A DNA stretch of 64,000 bases, taken from assembly GCF_002850255.1 (NCBI RefSeq), contig NZ_CP022523.1, positions 1,126,486 to 1,190,485 of the forward strand. Reading direction: 5' to 3'. This document shows, piece by piece, positions 1 through 10,583 of this stretch. The notes under the pieces were generated by a model. The model saw only the letters and a program-made list of their open reading frames with translations, had not been told where the DNA came from and did not search any database. Every line of letters begins with the position of its first letter. Position 1 is the stretch's first letter. The stretch comes from Pseudoalteromonas sp. NC201 (GTDB lineage: Bacteria; Pseudomonadota; Gammaproteobacteria; Enterobacterales; Alteromonadaceae). The translations under genes and the position numbers were made by a program.

Positions 1-1672
<1,672 letters not shown>

Positions 1673-1987
1673 AGGGCCTGTTGATCTTTCAAGTTTGTTT
1701 TTGCAGCAGTTTGATTGGTATTTATACAAGGCAGAGCCAGCGTAGCATAGTCACTCTATGTAAGTCTGGCGATAAAGACTTTGTGCTCCTGCAAAGTCAC
1801 CTTACCCCACATCCTTGTGGGGCAACACAGTAGAAATGCTAATCAAGCGCTGCCCTTTGGGTTCATCTGAGTGCGCTTTGTTCATTGTTGCTCAACTTTT
1901 GCCTAGATTACTAGGCGGCAAGTCGAGCGTCGCGACCAAAACACACTCAGAAGAACAAAAATCAAACAGCAAAGGTCAACAGGCCCT
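1673..1987 (+). repeat. Miniature inverted-repeat element R1, long copy (b) with extra hairpin insert
   Basis: A 315-base element with near-perfect terminal inverted repeats (AGGGCCTGTTGATCTTT at the left, AAAGGTCAACAGGCCCT at the right), flanked by TA on both sides. It is the inverted counterpart of the copy at 19512-19776. Compared with that copy it carries about 50 extra bases near 1770-1820 containing two small hairpins (GACTTTG/CAAAGTC and CCCCACA/TGTGGGG). An open frame spanning it is only a translation of the repeat and is not a gene. Confidence 0.85.
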
Positions 1988-2322
1988 AGATAAAGGTAGT
2001 CCCGATAAGTGCTTTTTACCAGATTTAGGTGGCCTTAAAGGCCAATATTGAATACCAAGAGAGTGGCGACATTTGTGACTCTCTGGGTAGTGAACACGCC
2101 AAATCTGACTGATTACATGATTTTTAATTAGACGCTTGAATATTCAATAAAAGTAAATAAATATTGCGCAAATCGTCTAGAATTGTTTGTTGGAACGATT
2201 TAATTGTGTTATCAGTATAAAAAGGCGCAATAAATAACCTATTTCATTTCCTATAGTGATAATAAGAAACTTTCTATCGTCAGCGTCTAACTATAATTTG
2301 GAACGTTACAAAGGAAACCGTT
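1988..2322. other. Non-coding gap before the TonB-dependent receptor
   Basis: AT-rich intergenic sequence of about 335 bases between repeat copy b and the receptor start. It must hold the receptor promoter and leader. AAAGGAAACC just before the ATG at 2323 is a usable ribosome-binding site. I see no reading frame, clear operator or terminator. Confidence 0.5.
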
Positions 2323-5148
2323 ATGACAATAACAAAACAAAAAACGACTTTGGCGTTGGCAATCGCCAGCTTGTGTGGTTCGGGCGCTATGGTGTGGACG
2401 GCCCCTGTGTTTGCCGAGGAAGCAGCGTCGGAACCCGTTGAAAAGATTATGGTAACGGGGTCGCGTATCGCGCGGGCAAACCTAAGTAAACCCGGCGCGG
2501 TAGCCACAATATCTAGATCGGATATTGAGCAAACCGGGTTTAAAAATATTGGTGATATGCTGCAAAATCTAACGGTTTCCGCCAGTGCTCCTAATGCTTC
2601 TCAAAATGAAAATACGTCGGGCGTGACAAACTTCGACTTACGCGGTCTAGGTGCACAGCGCACGTTGGTCTTGCTAAATGGCCGCCGCTTACCAAACGGG
2701 GGAAATGGCGCGGATGCTGCGGTTGACCTAAGTGCTATACCTACAGCGATTATTGAACGTGTTGAAATTCTATTGGACGGTGCCTCTTCTATTTACGGCT
2801 CTGATGCGGTGTCTGGTGTCGTAAACATTATTACTCGCCAAACGGGCGATATTTTTGAGGTCAGTGGCTCAATTGGCCAATCCGCTGAAGGCGATGCTGA
2901 TACGACTTCTTTGGAACTTGTAACAGGGATTGTTGGCGATAAAGGGCGTTTTATGGTGAGTGCCAGCTACGATGAAAAACAAGAAGTGTATGCTGGCGAC
3001 AGAGACTTTAGCCGCTATGATTTAACACTTAATCCGGATGGCAGTTACGGCCAAGGCGGTAGTTCCGCAATGCCATGGAGTAACCTAAAAGTCACGGATG
3101 AAAACGGTAAGGAAATATTTGTTACCCGAGGCCCAGAATATGGCGAGTGGCGTGAAACTATCTCCGATGCATCACTTGCACAAAATGATTTATACAACTA
3201 CCAAGAGCCTAGCTTGCTACAAACGCCTTTTGAACGCTATAGCATGAGTGCGTTTGGCGAGTATGATCTTGGCAATTTGAAGTTTTCGGATGACGTGGTA
3301 TTCAATTTCGAGGCGCTTTATTCACATCGAAAATCCACTACCAATGGTGCGCCTCAGCCACTAGTTCCAGTTTGGGGTGGGTATTTAGATTTCACTTACT
3401 CTCCTGATAACTATTACAACCAACAATTTGGTCCGAAAGACAAAGATGGTAATCCTTATGCCATCAATGACTGGCGTCGCAGAATGGTAGAAACCAATGG
3501 CCGCATGAACCATGTGGAAAACAGCCAATACCGTATCGTGATGGCGCTTTCTGGTGATTTTAATGCAGATTGGAGCTGGGAGTTGGCCTACAATTTTGGT
3601 CGCAACTCAAACAAACGACTAAAAACCGGCATATTCAATTGGCCAGCGGCTAAAAATGCGGTCGGTCCTACCCATTTTGATGATCAAGGCGTGCTGCGCT
3701 GTGGTGCTACACCGGATGCGCTAATTGCGGGTTGTGTGCCGCTTAATATCTTTGGCCAACCCGGTACCGACTCCGAAATTTCCGAGGACATGCTAAATTA
3801 TCTCTCTGGTGATTGGCCGGGGATCCAACAAGGTCATAACCAGATTAAAATCGCCAGCGCGAACCTAAGTGGCGTAGTGGCGAGTTTGCCTGCGGGCGAC
3901 CTAGGTGTGTCTTTTGGCATCGAAAATCAAAAAGTTGAGGCGCGTAATCAAACAGATGCCGTTTCTATTAATATTTTAGTCACGGATGGATTAGGTAGAC
4001 CAACTGGCGGCGAATATTCGCTCAATGAAGCCTACCTAGAAGCTGTCGTACCACTACTATCAGACCACGATTGGGCGCAGAGCCTAGAGTTAAATCTCGC
4101 GACTCGATATTCAGACTTTGATACGTTTGGTTCGACCACCAATTCAAAAGTGGGCGTATTTTGGGCGTTGAATGAGCAGTTGAGTTTTAGAGGGACTTGG
4201 TCACAAGCATTTAGAGCGCCTAATGTGGTGGAACTTTATAAAGGAAGGTTACCTGGTTTTGAAAATGGCGACGATCCTTGTGCCGTAGCAAATCCAAACC
4301 AAAACTGTGTCAGCACAGGCGTTCCCGCTGATGGCAGTTACCGAGAAACGATCGGACAGATCAGAACTAATACTGGCGGTAACACCGAACTTGAACCAGA
4401 AACCGCGACGAGCAAAACACTTGGGGTGATTTATCAGCCGAGCTGGCTTACTAACGGTTCAATCACCTTAGATTTTTATGACATCCAATTAAAAGATGCC
4501 ATTGGTAACATTAGCGCGGTGACTAAATTGAGTGAATGTATGAATAATGGTTTGTACTGCGACTCTGTACATCGTGTTCAATCTGGTGAGTTTCAGGGGG
4601 TGATCACCGGTGTTGATGTGTTTAATGAAAACCTCAATGCGTTAAACCGTCAAGGGGTGGACGCGGAAGTTCGTTTTGACATCGGGCAGTTTTCATTTGG
4701 TGATTTGAGTACCGCACTAAACTGGTCATTTGTGAGTAAACATGAAGTCATTGAACCAGGCCTTGCAACCAAAGACAGAGCCGGACAGCGCGTTAATGGC
4801 CAGATGGCGGTGCCTGAGCACAGAGTTAACTTTGCACTTAATTGGCAGCATGACGACTTTAGCGCAAGTTGGCAAAGTTACTACATCGATTCAATGTTAG
4901 AAGAAGTATCGGTTAAACAAGGCGACCAAATCGTTAACTTTACCAATACCGTTGATAGCACGCTGACACATAATGCTCAAGTAACCTACCATTTAGACTC
5001 TGTTGATACTCAAATTACGCTGGGCGTTAACAATCTACTGGATGAAGCGCCGCCTTTTGCGACGGGTAATGGAAATAACGCAGATCCCATTCATTCATCT
5101 TTATATTTGGGTCGTGAGTACTACCTAAGATTTAAGACAGAGTTTTAA
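2323..5148 (+). CDS. TonB-dependent outer-membrane receptor
   Basis: 941 residues. A signal peptide (about residues 1-32, ending PVFA) is followed by a TonB-box-like stretch (EKIMVTGSRIARAN), a plug domain (about 45-170, with the LRGLGAQRTLVLLNGRRLP and IERVEILLDGASSIYGSDAVSG motifs) and a beta-barrel ending in the outer-membrane signature YYLRFKTEF with a terminal Phe. This plug style is that of the large carbohydrate/peptide receptor group of Alteromonadales rather than classical siderophore receptors, so the substrate is unknown. The barrel holds one or two disulfide-type cysteine pairs (e.g. CAVANPNQNC). A strong hairpin terminator follows at 5181. It converges on the PepSY operon; whether the two are functionally linked cannot be told from position alone. 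Confidence 0.9.
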   Translation: MTITKQKTTLALAIASLCGSGAMVWTAPVFAEEAASEPVEKIMVTGSRIARANLSKPGAVATISRSDIEQTGFKNIGDMLQNLTVSASAPNASQNENTSGVTNFDLRGLGAQRTLVLLNGRRLPNGGNGADAAVDLSAIPTAIIERVEILLDGASSIYGSDAVSGVVNIITRQTGDIFEVSGSIGQSAEGDADTTSLELVTGIVGDKGRFMVSASYDEKQEVYAGDRDFSRYDLTLNPDGSYGQGGSSAMPWSNLKVTDENGKEIFVTRGPEYGEWRETISDASLAQNDLYNYQEPSLLQTPFERYSMSAFGEYDLGNLKFSDDVVFNFEALYSHRKSTTNGAPQPLVPVWGGYLDFTYSPDNYYNQQFGPKDKDGNPYAINDWRRRMVETNGRMNHVENSQYRIVMALSGDFNADWSWELAYNFGRNSNKRLKTGIFNWPAAKNAVGPTHFDDQGVLRCGATPDALIAGCVPLNIFGQPGTDSEISEDMLNYLSGDWPGIQQGHNQIKIASANLSGVVASLPAGDLGVSFGIENQKVEARNQTDAVSINILVTDGLGRPTGGEYSLNEAYLEAVVPLLSDHDWAQSLELNLATRYSDFDTFGSTTNSKVGVFWALNEQLSFRGTWSQAFRAPNVVELYKGRLPGFENGDDPCAVANPNQNCVSTGVPADGSYRETIGQIRTNTGGNTELEPETATSKTLGVIYQPSWLTNGSITLDFYDIQLKDAIGNISAVTKLSECMNNGLYCDSVHRVQSGEFQGVITGVDVFNENLNALNRQGVDAEVRFDIGQFSFGDLSTALNWSFVSKHEVIEPGLATKDRAGQRVNGQMAVPEHRVNFALNWQHDDFSASWQSYYIDSMLEEVSVKQGDQIVNFTNTVDSTLTHNAQVTYHLDSVDTQITLGVNNLLDEAPPFATGNGNNADPIHSSLYLGREYYLRFKTEF

Positions 5149-5180
5149 CTTCACATTGTTTCCCTGTGAGAGTAAGACAA

Positions 5181-5206
5181 AGCGGGCTATGTAAGCCCGC
5201 TTTTTT
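5181..5206. terminator. Rho-independent terminator between convergent genes
   Basis: Perfect 7-base stem GCGGGCT/AGCCCGC with a 5-base loop and a run of six T on the plus strand. It ends the receptor gene; its T-run overlaps the stop codon of the converging PepSY gene. Confidence 0.85.
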
Positions 5207-6800
5207 AGTTCGCAGTTTGGTGCGAAGTTCGTTCTGACGAAGTTGCGCTTGTGGTTTGCGCTGCGGCGTTGATCCGTGACACTGCCTTCCAACAGATCAA
5301 GGCCATTAGTGCTATTAGTCCAATTACAATCGCGAAGTCTACTTTAGTTTGTAGCGGTAATAAGTTGTATTGGTTACCGAAGTAGGCCAAATTCATCACT
5401 AAACTTAAACAATAGCAAATCCCACTTAGTCCTAATAACACCTTGCTAAAGGACAAAACATCTTTGGCAAATTGGCTACTTATCAGGGCGAAGAAAAAGG
5501 CTATAAACATAGAGGACTTGACGGTTTCTAATTTGTCGGCATGCGTCGCAGGAAGTAAAGTGGTTAATGTAAAGCCAACAGCAACCGCTAAAATCACCCC
5601 AATAAAACTGCCGCTGGTCAGTCTTTTGACAAACATTAGGCTTTTAGGACTTTGCTTTTTCTGCTTTGCTCGTTTGTCAATCCACATCAAATTGCCAGTA
5701 ACAATTAAGTAGGCGGTTGCAAGACCAAGGCATAAAAACGCCAGTCGCATGCCATATCCAGCAAAATCACCAAAGTGGAGGCTTGCAATGGTAGAGAGTC
5801 CCGCTCGTACCGCATTATCATAGTTGTTTTCTGTGAGGTAAACTTGCGAATTGTCACTGAGCTTATACTGAATTTCTTTAATATTAGAGAAAGCATCATT
5901 GCTTTTTGCTGTAAAGCCCACCACCGCATTCTTGTCACCAAAGTGGCTAATTTCAACCATAGTAAAGGTAACATCCCCAAGCTTAGCCTGTGCTTGAGCT
6001 CTTAGTTGATCGATGCCTTGCATGGGTTGTATTTGGTTTATGGCCTCAATTTTTGGCTCGTTAAATCCAGCTGCTTGCAGTAATGCAGTTTGGTTGCCAC
6101 CATAGAGCAGCACGGCGTATGAAATCTGGTAGATAATCACGAGGTTGAAAACAAGCCCTGTGAAGGCGTACATAATGTGAAAAGGTAGGCCCATCGTGCC
6201 AATCAGGTTATGAGCATCCAGCCATTTGTCTTTTTTACCTTCGGCGCGATATTGAAAGAAGTTTTTAGCAATTTTACGCCAATGGATCACAACGCCACTT
6301 AGTATAGCAACGAAGAAAAATAACGTAATCACTCCAACAAAATAGAGTCCAGGCCTACCTAACCCCAAATCGAAATGGAGTTCAAAAAGCAACGTAGAAA
6401 ACTCAAACTTATCGGCGTCAGCAAGTACCTCACCAGATTGCGGTGATATCAATAGGTGTTGATCCTGATGATCCTCCCCCGTGATCGGGTGGGGCTGATC
6501 TAAATGGGTTGCAAAATATACTTCAATAAACGGATTATGCGGCGTAGGCTCTCGCATAAAAAAGCCATGATCGGTATCAACATCGTATTGTTGTTGAATA
6601 GAGTTTATGGCGTTGTCATAAGAAATTGTGGTTATTGACTCGTTTGATTGTACAGCCAGAGGTGCACGCTCCCAACCCCGAATATTATCTCTAAATAGGC
6701 TAAGTGAGCCTGTGATAAAAACGATGAATAATACCGTTGAAATAATGAGTCCAATCCAGGCGTGCGCTTCGGTTAATGATTTTAGTGTTTGGTTTTTCAT
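5205..6800 (-). CDS. PepSY-associated transmembrane protein (iron-regulated type)
   Basis: 531 residues. Family: PepSY-associated TM helix proteins, found with siderophore receptors and proposed to reduce or release ferric iron from siderophores at the inner membrane. Seen: an N-terminal TM segment (about 13-35), a large periplasmic loop with an HPITGEDHQDQHLLISPQSGEVL PepSY-like stretch, helices near 150-180 and 205-230, a second loop, then several C-terminal helices (about 345-510). Conserved histidines in the helices (e.g. LHFDLGLGRPG, IHWRK, DAHNLIG) fit a heme- or metal-binding membrane protein. It is the last gene of a three-gene operon: the upstream gene stops 4 bases before its ATG at 6800. 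Function beyond family membership is inferred. Confidence 0.85.
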   Translation of the reverse strand: MKNQTLKSLTEAHAWIGLIISTVLFIVFITGSLSLFRDNIRGWERAPLAVQSNESITTISYDNAINSIQQQYDVDTDHGFFMREPTPHNPFIEVYFATHLDQPHPITGEDHQDQHLLISPQSGEVLADADKFEFSTLLFELHFDLGLGRPGLYFVGVITLFFFVAILSGVVIHWRKIAKNFFQYRAEGKKDKWLDAHNLIGTMGLPFHIMYAFTGLVFNLVIIYQISYAVLLYGGNQTALLQAAGFNEPKIEAINQIQPMQGIDQLRAQAQAKLGDVTFTMVEISHFGDKNAVVGFTAKSNDAFSNIKEIQYKLSDNSQVYLTENNYDNAVRAGLSTIASLHFGDFAGYGMRLAFLCLGLATAYLIVTGNLMWIDKRAKQKKQSPKSLMFVKRLTSGSFIGVILAVAVGFTLTTLLPATHADKLETVKSSMFIAFFFALISSQFAKDVLSFSKVLLGLSGICYCLSLVMNLAYFGNQYNLLPLQTKVDFAIVIGLIALMALICWKAVSRINAAAQTTSATSSERTSHQTAN

Positions 6801-6803
6801 TGT

Positions 6804-7058
6804 TTATCTCATTAACAATAATGCTGTATTTAGTAGCAGCGAAGGGATAAAAATAGCAAATAACGGCTTGCAGGCTGCTTTTGCACTTGGAAATGCGTAG
6901 CTCCATACGATAAAACCCGCCCAGATAGGAAATGCTAAGATCAGACCCAGCATGAGTTTTGCCGATTCAGAAAATGGTAGTAACAAGTTGAGGTTTAGCA
7001 CCAAAGAAATAGACAGTAATAATCCCAATGAAAATCCAAGTAAGGTTTTAGGCCACAT
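6804..7058 (-). CDS. Small membrane protein, DUF3649-like
   Basis: 84 residues with about three hydrophobic segments (7-28, 35-55, 65-82) and the motif GFIVWSYAFPSAKAACKPL. Size, three-helix layout and position beside a PepSY protein match the DUF3649 (iron-uptake-associated) family; the match is by eye only. It overlaps the upstream gene by 11 bases and is followed after 3 bases by the PepSY gene, so translation is probably coupled. Specific role unknown. Confidence 0.7.
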   Translation of the reverse strand: MWPKTLLGFSLGLLLSISLVLNLNLLLPFSESAKLMLGLILAFPIWAGFIVWSYAFPSAKAACKPLFAIFIPSLLLNTALLLMR

Positions 7059-7383
7059 AACTTATTCCCCCTACAAATAGAGATAACAAGAAGACTAATG
7101 CTGAACTGAGATAGAAACGTCTTATTGAATACCCACTTAACAAAGTTACTGAAACTAAACTAAACATCAAGATAACAAGTGCTGCTAACATCGCAGAGAT
7201 AACAGGATATTGCACAGTTAAAATACCAAGTCCGGACAAAATTAGTAGAGTGGCTAAAGGATATGCTGCGAGTCTACTAATAGATGAAGCCAAAAATCGT
7301 TGTTTAGGGCTTGCCAAGTAGAGTAACACTGCGGCAAACCAAAATGGTATAATTGAGAAAAAGCTCATGATGGTGATAATCAT
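7048..7383 (-). CDS. Small membrane protein, DUF3325-like
   Basis: First gene of the PepSY operon. An upstream in-frame TTG at 7395 is possible, but the ATG at 7383 (111 residues, MIITIMSFF) or 7368 looks more natural; none has a good Shine-Dalgarno sequence. About three to four hydrophobic helices are present, and the stretch YLASPKQRFLASSISR resembles the S-x-x-Q-R loop of DUF3325 proteins, which co-occur with PepSY and DUF3649 genes in siderophore loci. The Fur-like box at 7369-7387 overlaps the start region, which predicts iron repression of the whole operon. Family assignment is tentative. Confidence 0.65.
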   Translation of the reverse strand: MIITIMSFFSIIPFWFAAVLLYLASPKQRFLASSISRLAAYPLATLLILSGLGILTVQYPVISAMLAALVILMFSLVSVTLLSGYSIRRFYLSSALVFLLSLFVGGISYVA

Positions 7384-7387
7384 TATT
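7369..7387 (-). promoter_or_regulatory. Candidate Fur box at the start of the PepSY operon
   Basis: GATGGTGATAATCATTATT matches 16 of 19 positions of the Fur consensus GATAATGATAATCATTATC by my count. It lies across the candidate start codons of the first operon gene, so either translation starts at the later ATG (7368) or Fur sits over the initiation region. Confidence 0.6.
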
Positions 7388-7473
7388 GTTTGCAATTGAT
7401 TGTAATGATTATAGGTATGTTCTTCAAGGCTTGAGTAATAATTGTCACAAATTAGATAAATTAATGATATGGC

Positions 7474-7525
7474 AAAAGCAGGGCTGCACTGTGAGGCTTC
7501 AGGAAGTCACGGTTTGATCCCTGCT
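7474..7525 (-). terminator. Probable terminator of the azurin gene
   Basis: On the reverse strand AGCAGGG pairs with CCCTGCT, with inner pairing (GTGA/TCAC and CTTC/GAAG) and a short TTTT tail. It sits just after the azurin stop codon. The loop is long, so this is a moderate call. Confidence 0.55.
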
Positions 7526-7536
7526 CTGTAGCACTT

Positions 7537-7992
7537 TTAGCTAAGTGTAAAAATGCCTTGCATAATGGCGAAATGGCCCGGGAAAGAACAGAAGAACTTG
7601 TAGCTGTCACCTTGCTTTAACTGCTCAGTAGAGAAGGTCACTGTGGTTTGCTCGCCACCGCCAATCACCTTTGATACGGCTAAAACGCGACTGTCGTTTG
7701 GCTTTACATAGCTATTATTTGCACCTGCCGACATACCATCGGTTGCAACGGCTTGAACATCTGCTGCTTTGCTCAACACCCAGTTGTGGCCCATGGTGGT
7801 GGCTGGCAGTTTGCCCGTATGCTTTAACGTGACTGAAATTTCTTTACAGCTAGATGGCGCACTGAGTGATTTTTTAGAAAACTGCATCATGTCGTTGGCT
7901 TCGATGCTGAGTTCACATTCGTTTGCCGATGCAGTATGAGAAAACAGAAAGACACCTAGGCTAAGCAAAGTGATGGAAAGAGAGGTTTTCAT
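7537..7992 (-). CDS. azu: Azurin (type 1 blue copper protein)
   Basis: 151 residues; small periplasmic electron-transfer protein. Signal peptide 1-23 (ending HTASA), mature start NECELSIEANDMMQF as in azurins. Copper ligands are visible: Gly68-His69 (MGHNW), Cys135 and His140 (FFCSFPGH) and axial Met144. A disulfide is expected between Cys26 and Cys49. TAAGGAG lies a few bases before the ATG and is a good ribosome-binding site. A weak Fur-like site lies upstream. It stands as a single transcription unit with its own terminator. Confidence 0.95.
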   Translation of the reverse strand: MKTSLSITLLSLGVFLFSHTASANECELSIEANDMMQFSKKSLSAPSSCKEISVTLKHTGKLPATTMGHNWVLSKAADVQAVATDGMSAGANNSYVKPNDSRVLAVSKVIGGGEQTTVTFSTEQLKQGDSYKFFCSFPGHFAIMQGIFTLS

Positions 7993-8011
7993 ATTTAACT
8001 CCTTAATTAAA

Positions 8012-8030
8012 AATCATTCTCATTATTATC
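8012..8030 (-). promoter_or_regulatory. Weak Fur-like site upstream of azurin
   Basis: On the reverse strand GATAATAATGAGAATGATT resembles overlapping Fur hexamers, with about 13 of 19 consensus matches by my count. It lies 20-38 bases upstream of the azurin ATG, where a repressor could act. Tentative. Confidence 0.35.
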
Positions 8031-8281
8031 TTTGCCGGGATGAATGTAAATGGATGCAGATCAATAAAACGGTTCTTTGCGTGAAGTGACTGAAATTAAA
8101 GAGTGAAAAGCAAAATGAAAGCTTAACAGGCCCAGATATTCAGGGCATCAATGCAATGGAAAGCCGTCAAGCAGCCAAAACAAGAGGGTAGTTCTTTTAA
8201 AACCATTGTCTTATGGCTGATGTCGTTGGTGTAATCATGATCAGTCAAGACATCAGCTAATCCGACTTATTGCTAATTTGT

Positions 8282-9472
8282 TTATGAAGCAGTGATAGTG
8301 CAGTTATCCACCCTGCGTACCTTTTGCAGTGCCGAAAAGAGTCTAGTTTTGTCGTTTGCAAAGAGCTGTTCGGTGTTTATTATTTGGTTAAACAAGCCTG
8401 CCAGTTCATCCGTGAGGTTACCGTGCTTGGCAAGATGCTGGGTCAGTGTTTCAAGAATGGCTGCACCAAGCTGATTTAATGTGCTTCTTAGCTGATCCAA
8501 ATTGGCATCTTCGTTTGGTACGCCTTCAGCCAGCCATTGTGCCCGGTATCTGTATTGAATAGCTTTTGCAGCATCCATTTGTGCTTGGAAAAACGCCTCA
8601 ACGCTTGCACTATCCAGACATTGCTGGCGGGCTTGCTCTAGCGCTTTTGAGAGCACAGTGGCTTCACGGGATAAGTCTTCAATTGGCCTGTGTTGTTGTG
8701 CTTTAAACAGTGCTACAGGCTGCATCTGAGCAAGACGTTGGTTGATATGTGAGAATAGCACCTCAGCAGAGTCTGTTCGCGTTTTGACCAATGTATTTGC
8801 CTTTTCAACGACCTGCGCCAGCGCGCTGCGAGCTTCATCTTCGCTTATCGGCTGAGACCGTTTCTCCACTTTCATCAGACCAAACAGCGTATGGTTATCC
8901 GCGTTATCCTGAATGCTTACTTCGCGCAGTATCAGCTCTGGGTAAACCACTTTAAGTGTGCAGCTACCTACGGCAACGGTGTTTTGGTCAAATTGTCCAT
9001 TTGCAAGTAAGCGAGCCGCTTCGTTGGTGCCTTTGGGCACGGGCTTGGTTTGTACCTGATGAGCATTGAGCCAATGACCAATTTGGTTCAGGGCTGCCGG
9101 GTGGGATGCTGCATGCGTAATTTTAGTTGTCTTTTTCAATCCAAAAACACACATTTCGATAGGGATATACACAGCAGCACTCAGCTCCGTTACCTTGTAG
9201 TTACGCATCGCATTGACAATGGCTGGGACCAGTTGTCCTTCAATAGTGGAGTTGGCCAGCGCGCTAAAGGCCCTGCTCTGCGCTTGTGCGGCATTGGCAT
9301 AAGTATGCTCCGGGGTGCCCGAGTAAAAACGCTCATACTCCTGCGACTGGCGGTTGGCGAGTAGGTCAAGTGCGGCATGATTAAAACTCCCCGGCCCGGC
9401 TTGTATATAAACAGACTCGGCCTGAGTTGTCAGCGTAAACAGCAGCGCGGATAACACCAGTAAGCGAAACAT
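8282..9472 (-). CDS. Secreted prephenate-dehydratase-like / AroQ-gamma chorismate mutase fusion
   Basis: 396 residues from the ATG at 9472, which begins a clean signal peptide (MFRLLVLSALLFTLTTQAES). An in-frame ATG at 9523 would add a 17-residue leader; neither start has a strong ribosome-binding site. The first half shows PDT-domain marks: QAGPGSFNHAALD, AAVYIPIE, SHPAALNQIGHWL, GTNEAARLLANGQF and NHTLFGLM. The usual catalytic TRF triplet reads TLF here, so dehydratase activity is doubtful. The second half (LFSHINQRLAQMQPVALFK, PIEDLSREATVL, VEAFFQAQMDAAKAIQYRYR) is a clear exported gamma-class AroQ chorismate mutase. A periplasmic route from chorismate towards phenylpyruvate is inferred. 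Monocistronic; no aromatic-synthesis neighbours. Confidence 0.8.
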   Translation of the reverse strand: MFRLLVLSALLFTLTTQAESVYIQAGPGSFNHAALDLLANRQSQEYERFYSGTPEHTYANAAQAQSRAFSALANSTIEGQLVPAIVNAMRNYKVTELSAAVYIPIEMCVFGLKKTTKITHAASHPAALNQIGHWLNAHQVQTKPVPKGTNEAARLLANGQFDQNTVAVGSCTLKVVYPELILREVSIQDNADNHTLFGLMKVEKRSQPISEDEARSALAQVVEKANTLVKTRTDSAEVLFSHINQRLAQMQPVALFKAQQHRPIEDLSREATVLSKALEQARQQCLDSASVEAFFQAQMDAAKAIQYRYRAQWLAEGVPNEDANLDQLRSTLNQLGAAILETLTQHLAKHGNLTDELAGLFNQIINTEQLFANDKTRLFSALQKVRRVDNCTITAS

Positions 9473-9771
9473 AAATGACAATTTCAAGGGCTTTTCCAAA
9501 GGTTCTACAGGCAAAAAACGCATCCTAACAGAACCTCTACGCGCTGTCCTGCAAGTGGAGTGATTTATTGATAACTCACAGCGCACTTTATGTACCTGCT
9601 TACTCGCCTTTTAGCATCAATAAGTACTTTTTTATTACCGCCAGCCAAACGCTTATAAAACGGAAAATAATCATGCCAAGCACGTTAACAAGCGTATAAA
9701 ACTGTATCAGTGACAGGGTGGGAACGGCGGTCTATGCTTGAAATGACTGCAATTAAAGGGTGATTTTAAAG

Positions 9772-10446
9772 ATGAAAAAATACTGGCTGCTGCCATTGTT
9801 GTTTACTCCACTATTTGTCAATGCGGCGACATCTTCTACCGTAACATTGGCTTCCGATTATTTATTTAACGGCGTAAGTCAAACTAAGGAAGACGAAGCG
9901 CTTCAAGTTAGTCTCGATTGGTTTGGAAAAAGTGGTTGGTATGCTGGAGGCTGGGTGTCTCAAGTAGATTTTGGTGATGGTACGGATTTAGAAGGAGATC
10001 TGTATGGTGGCTACAAATTTACGCTAACTGAAAAATTAAAGCTTGATGTTGGCCTCTCCCAATATACCTATCATGGTGATGATGTGAGTGCTGATTACAA
10101 CTATGCAGAAGCCTTTGCAAAGTTTAATTACGGCCAGACAAATTTAGACTTTTGGTATGCATGGGATTACTTTGGAACAGGGGCTGCTCACGGGATAGTG
10201 ATGCTCACGCATAGTATCCCAATCACAGAACGGTGGTCACTGACGCTCGGGGTTGATCATTCAATGAGCTTTGATAGTGATAAATACGAATGGGAGTCGG
10301 GTGATGATGACTATACCCACTGGCATCTAACTGGAACTTACTCGATTAGTACTTGGTCTTTTTCATTGGGTTATGAAAGCAATGACATTGATTCTTATGC
10401 AGATTCTACATTTGTGGCGTCAATTTCAAAAACATTTAACTTCTAA
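9772..10446 (+). CDS. TorF-family putative porin
   Basis: 224 residues from the ATG at 9772. Signal peptide MKKYWLLPLLFTPLFVNA, then the family opening SSTVTLASDYLFNGVSQT, alternating aromatic beta-strands and a C-terminal Phe (KTFNF) as in outer-membrane barrels. This is the TorF/Gcw_chp (TIGR02001) type. Substrate not known. AAAGGG lies 11 bases upstream of the chosen ATG; a GTG at 9760 is possible but would overlap that site and add a poor leader. Single gene. Confidence 0.8.
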   Translation: MKKYWLLPLLFTPLFVNAATSSTVTLASDYLFNGVSQTKEDEALQVSLDWFGKSGWYAGGWVSQVDFGDGTDLEGDLYGGYKFTLTEKLKLDVGLSQYTYHGDDVSADYNYAEAFAKFNYGQTNLDFWYAWDYFGTGAAHGIVMLTHSIPITERWSLTLGVDHSMSFDSDKYEWESGDDDYTHWHLTGTYSISTWSFSLGYESNDIDSYADSTFVASISKTFNF

Positions 10447-10583
10447 ATTTACCTTTTATTAACTTTTGTGTTGATTTTAGTTGCGAATTGTACTTTTATA
10501 TAGCTATATGATTGATGCTCCATAACTTTTTATAGGAGTAAGCAATTGATGAGGTAAATAGTGATAAAAGCTATGGAGTCGCA

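Noticed and set aside
1815..2051. 78-residue plus-strand open frame in repeat copy b, echoed by an 88-residue frame at 19502-19768
   Set aside because: The two similar translations come from the R1 repeat read in the same sense; there is no ribosome-binding site and both frames are defined by the element ends, so this is repeat DNA and not a conserved gene.
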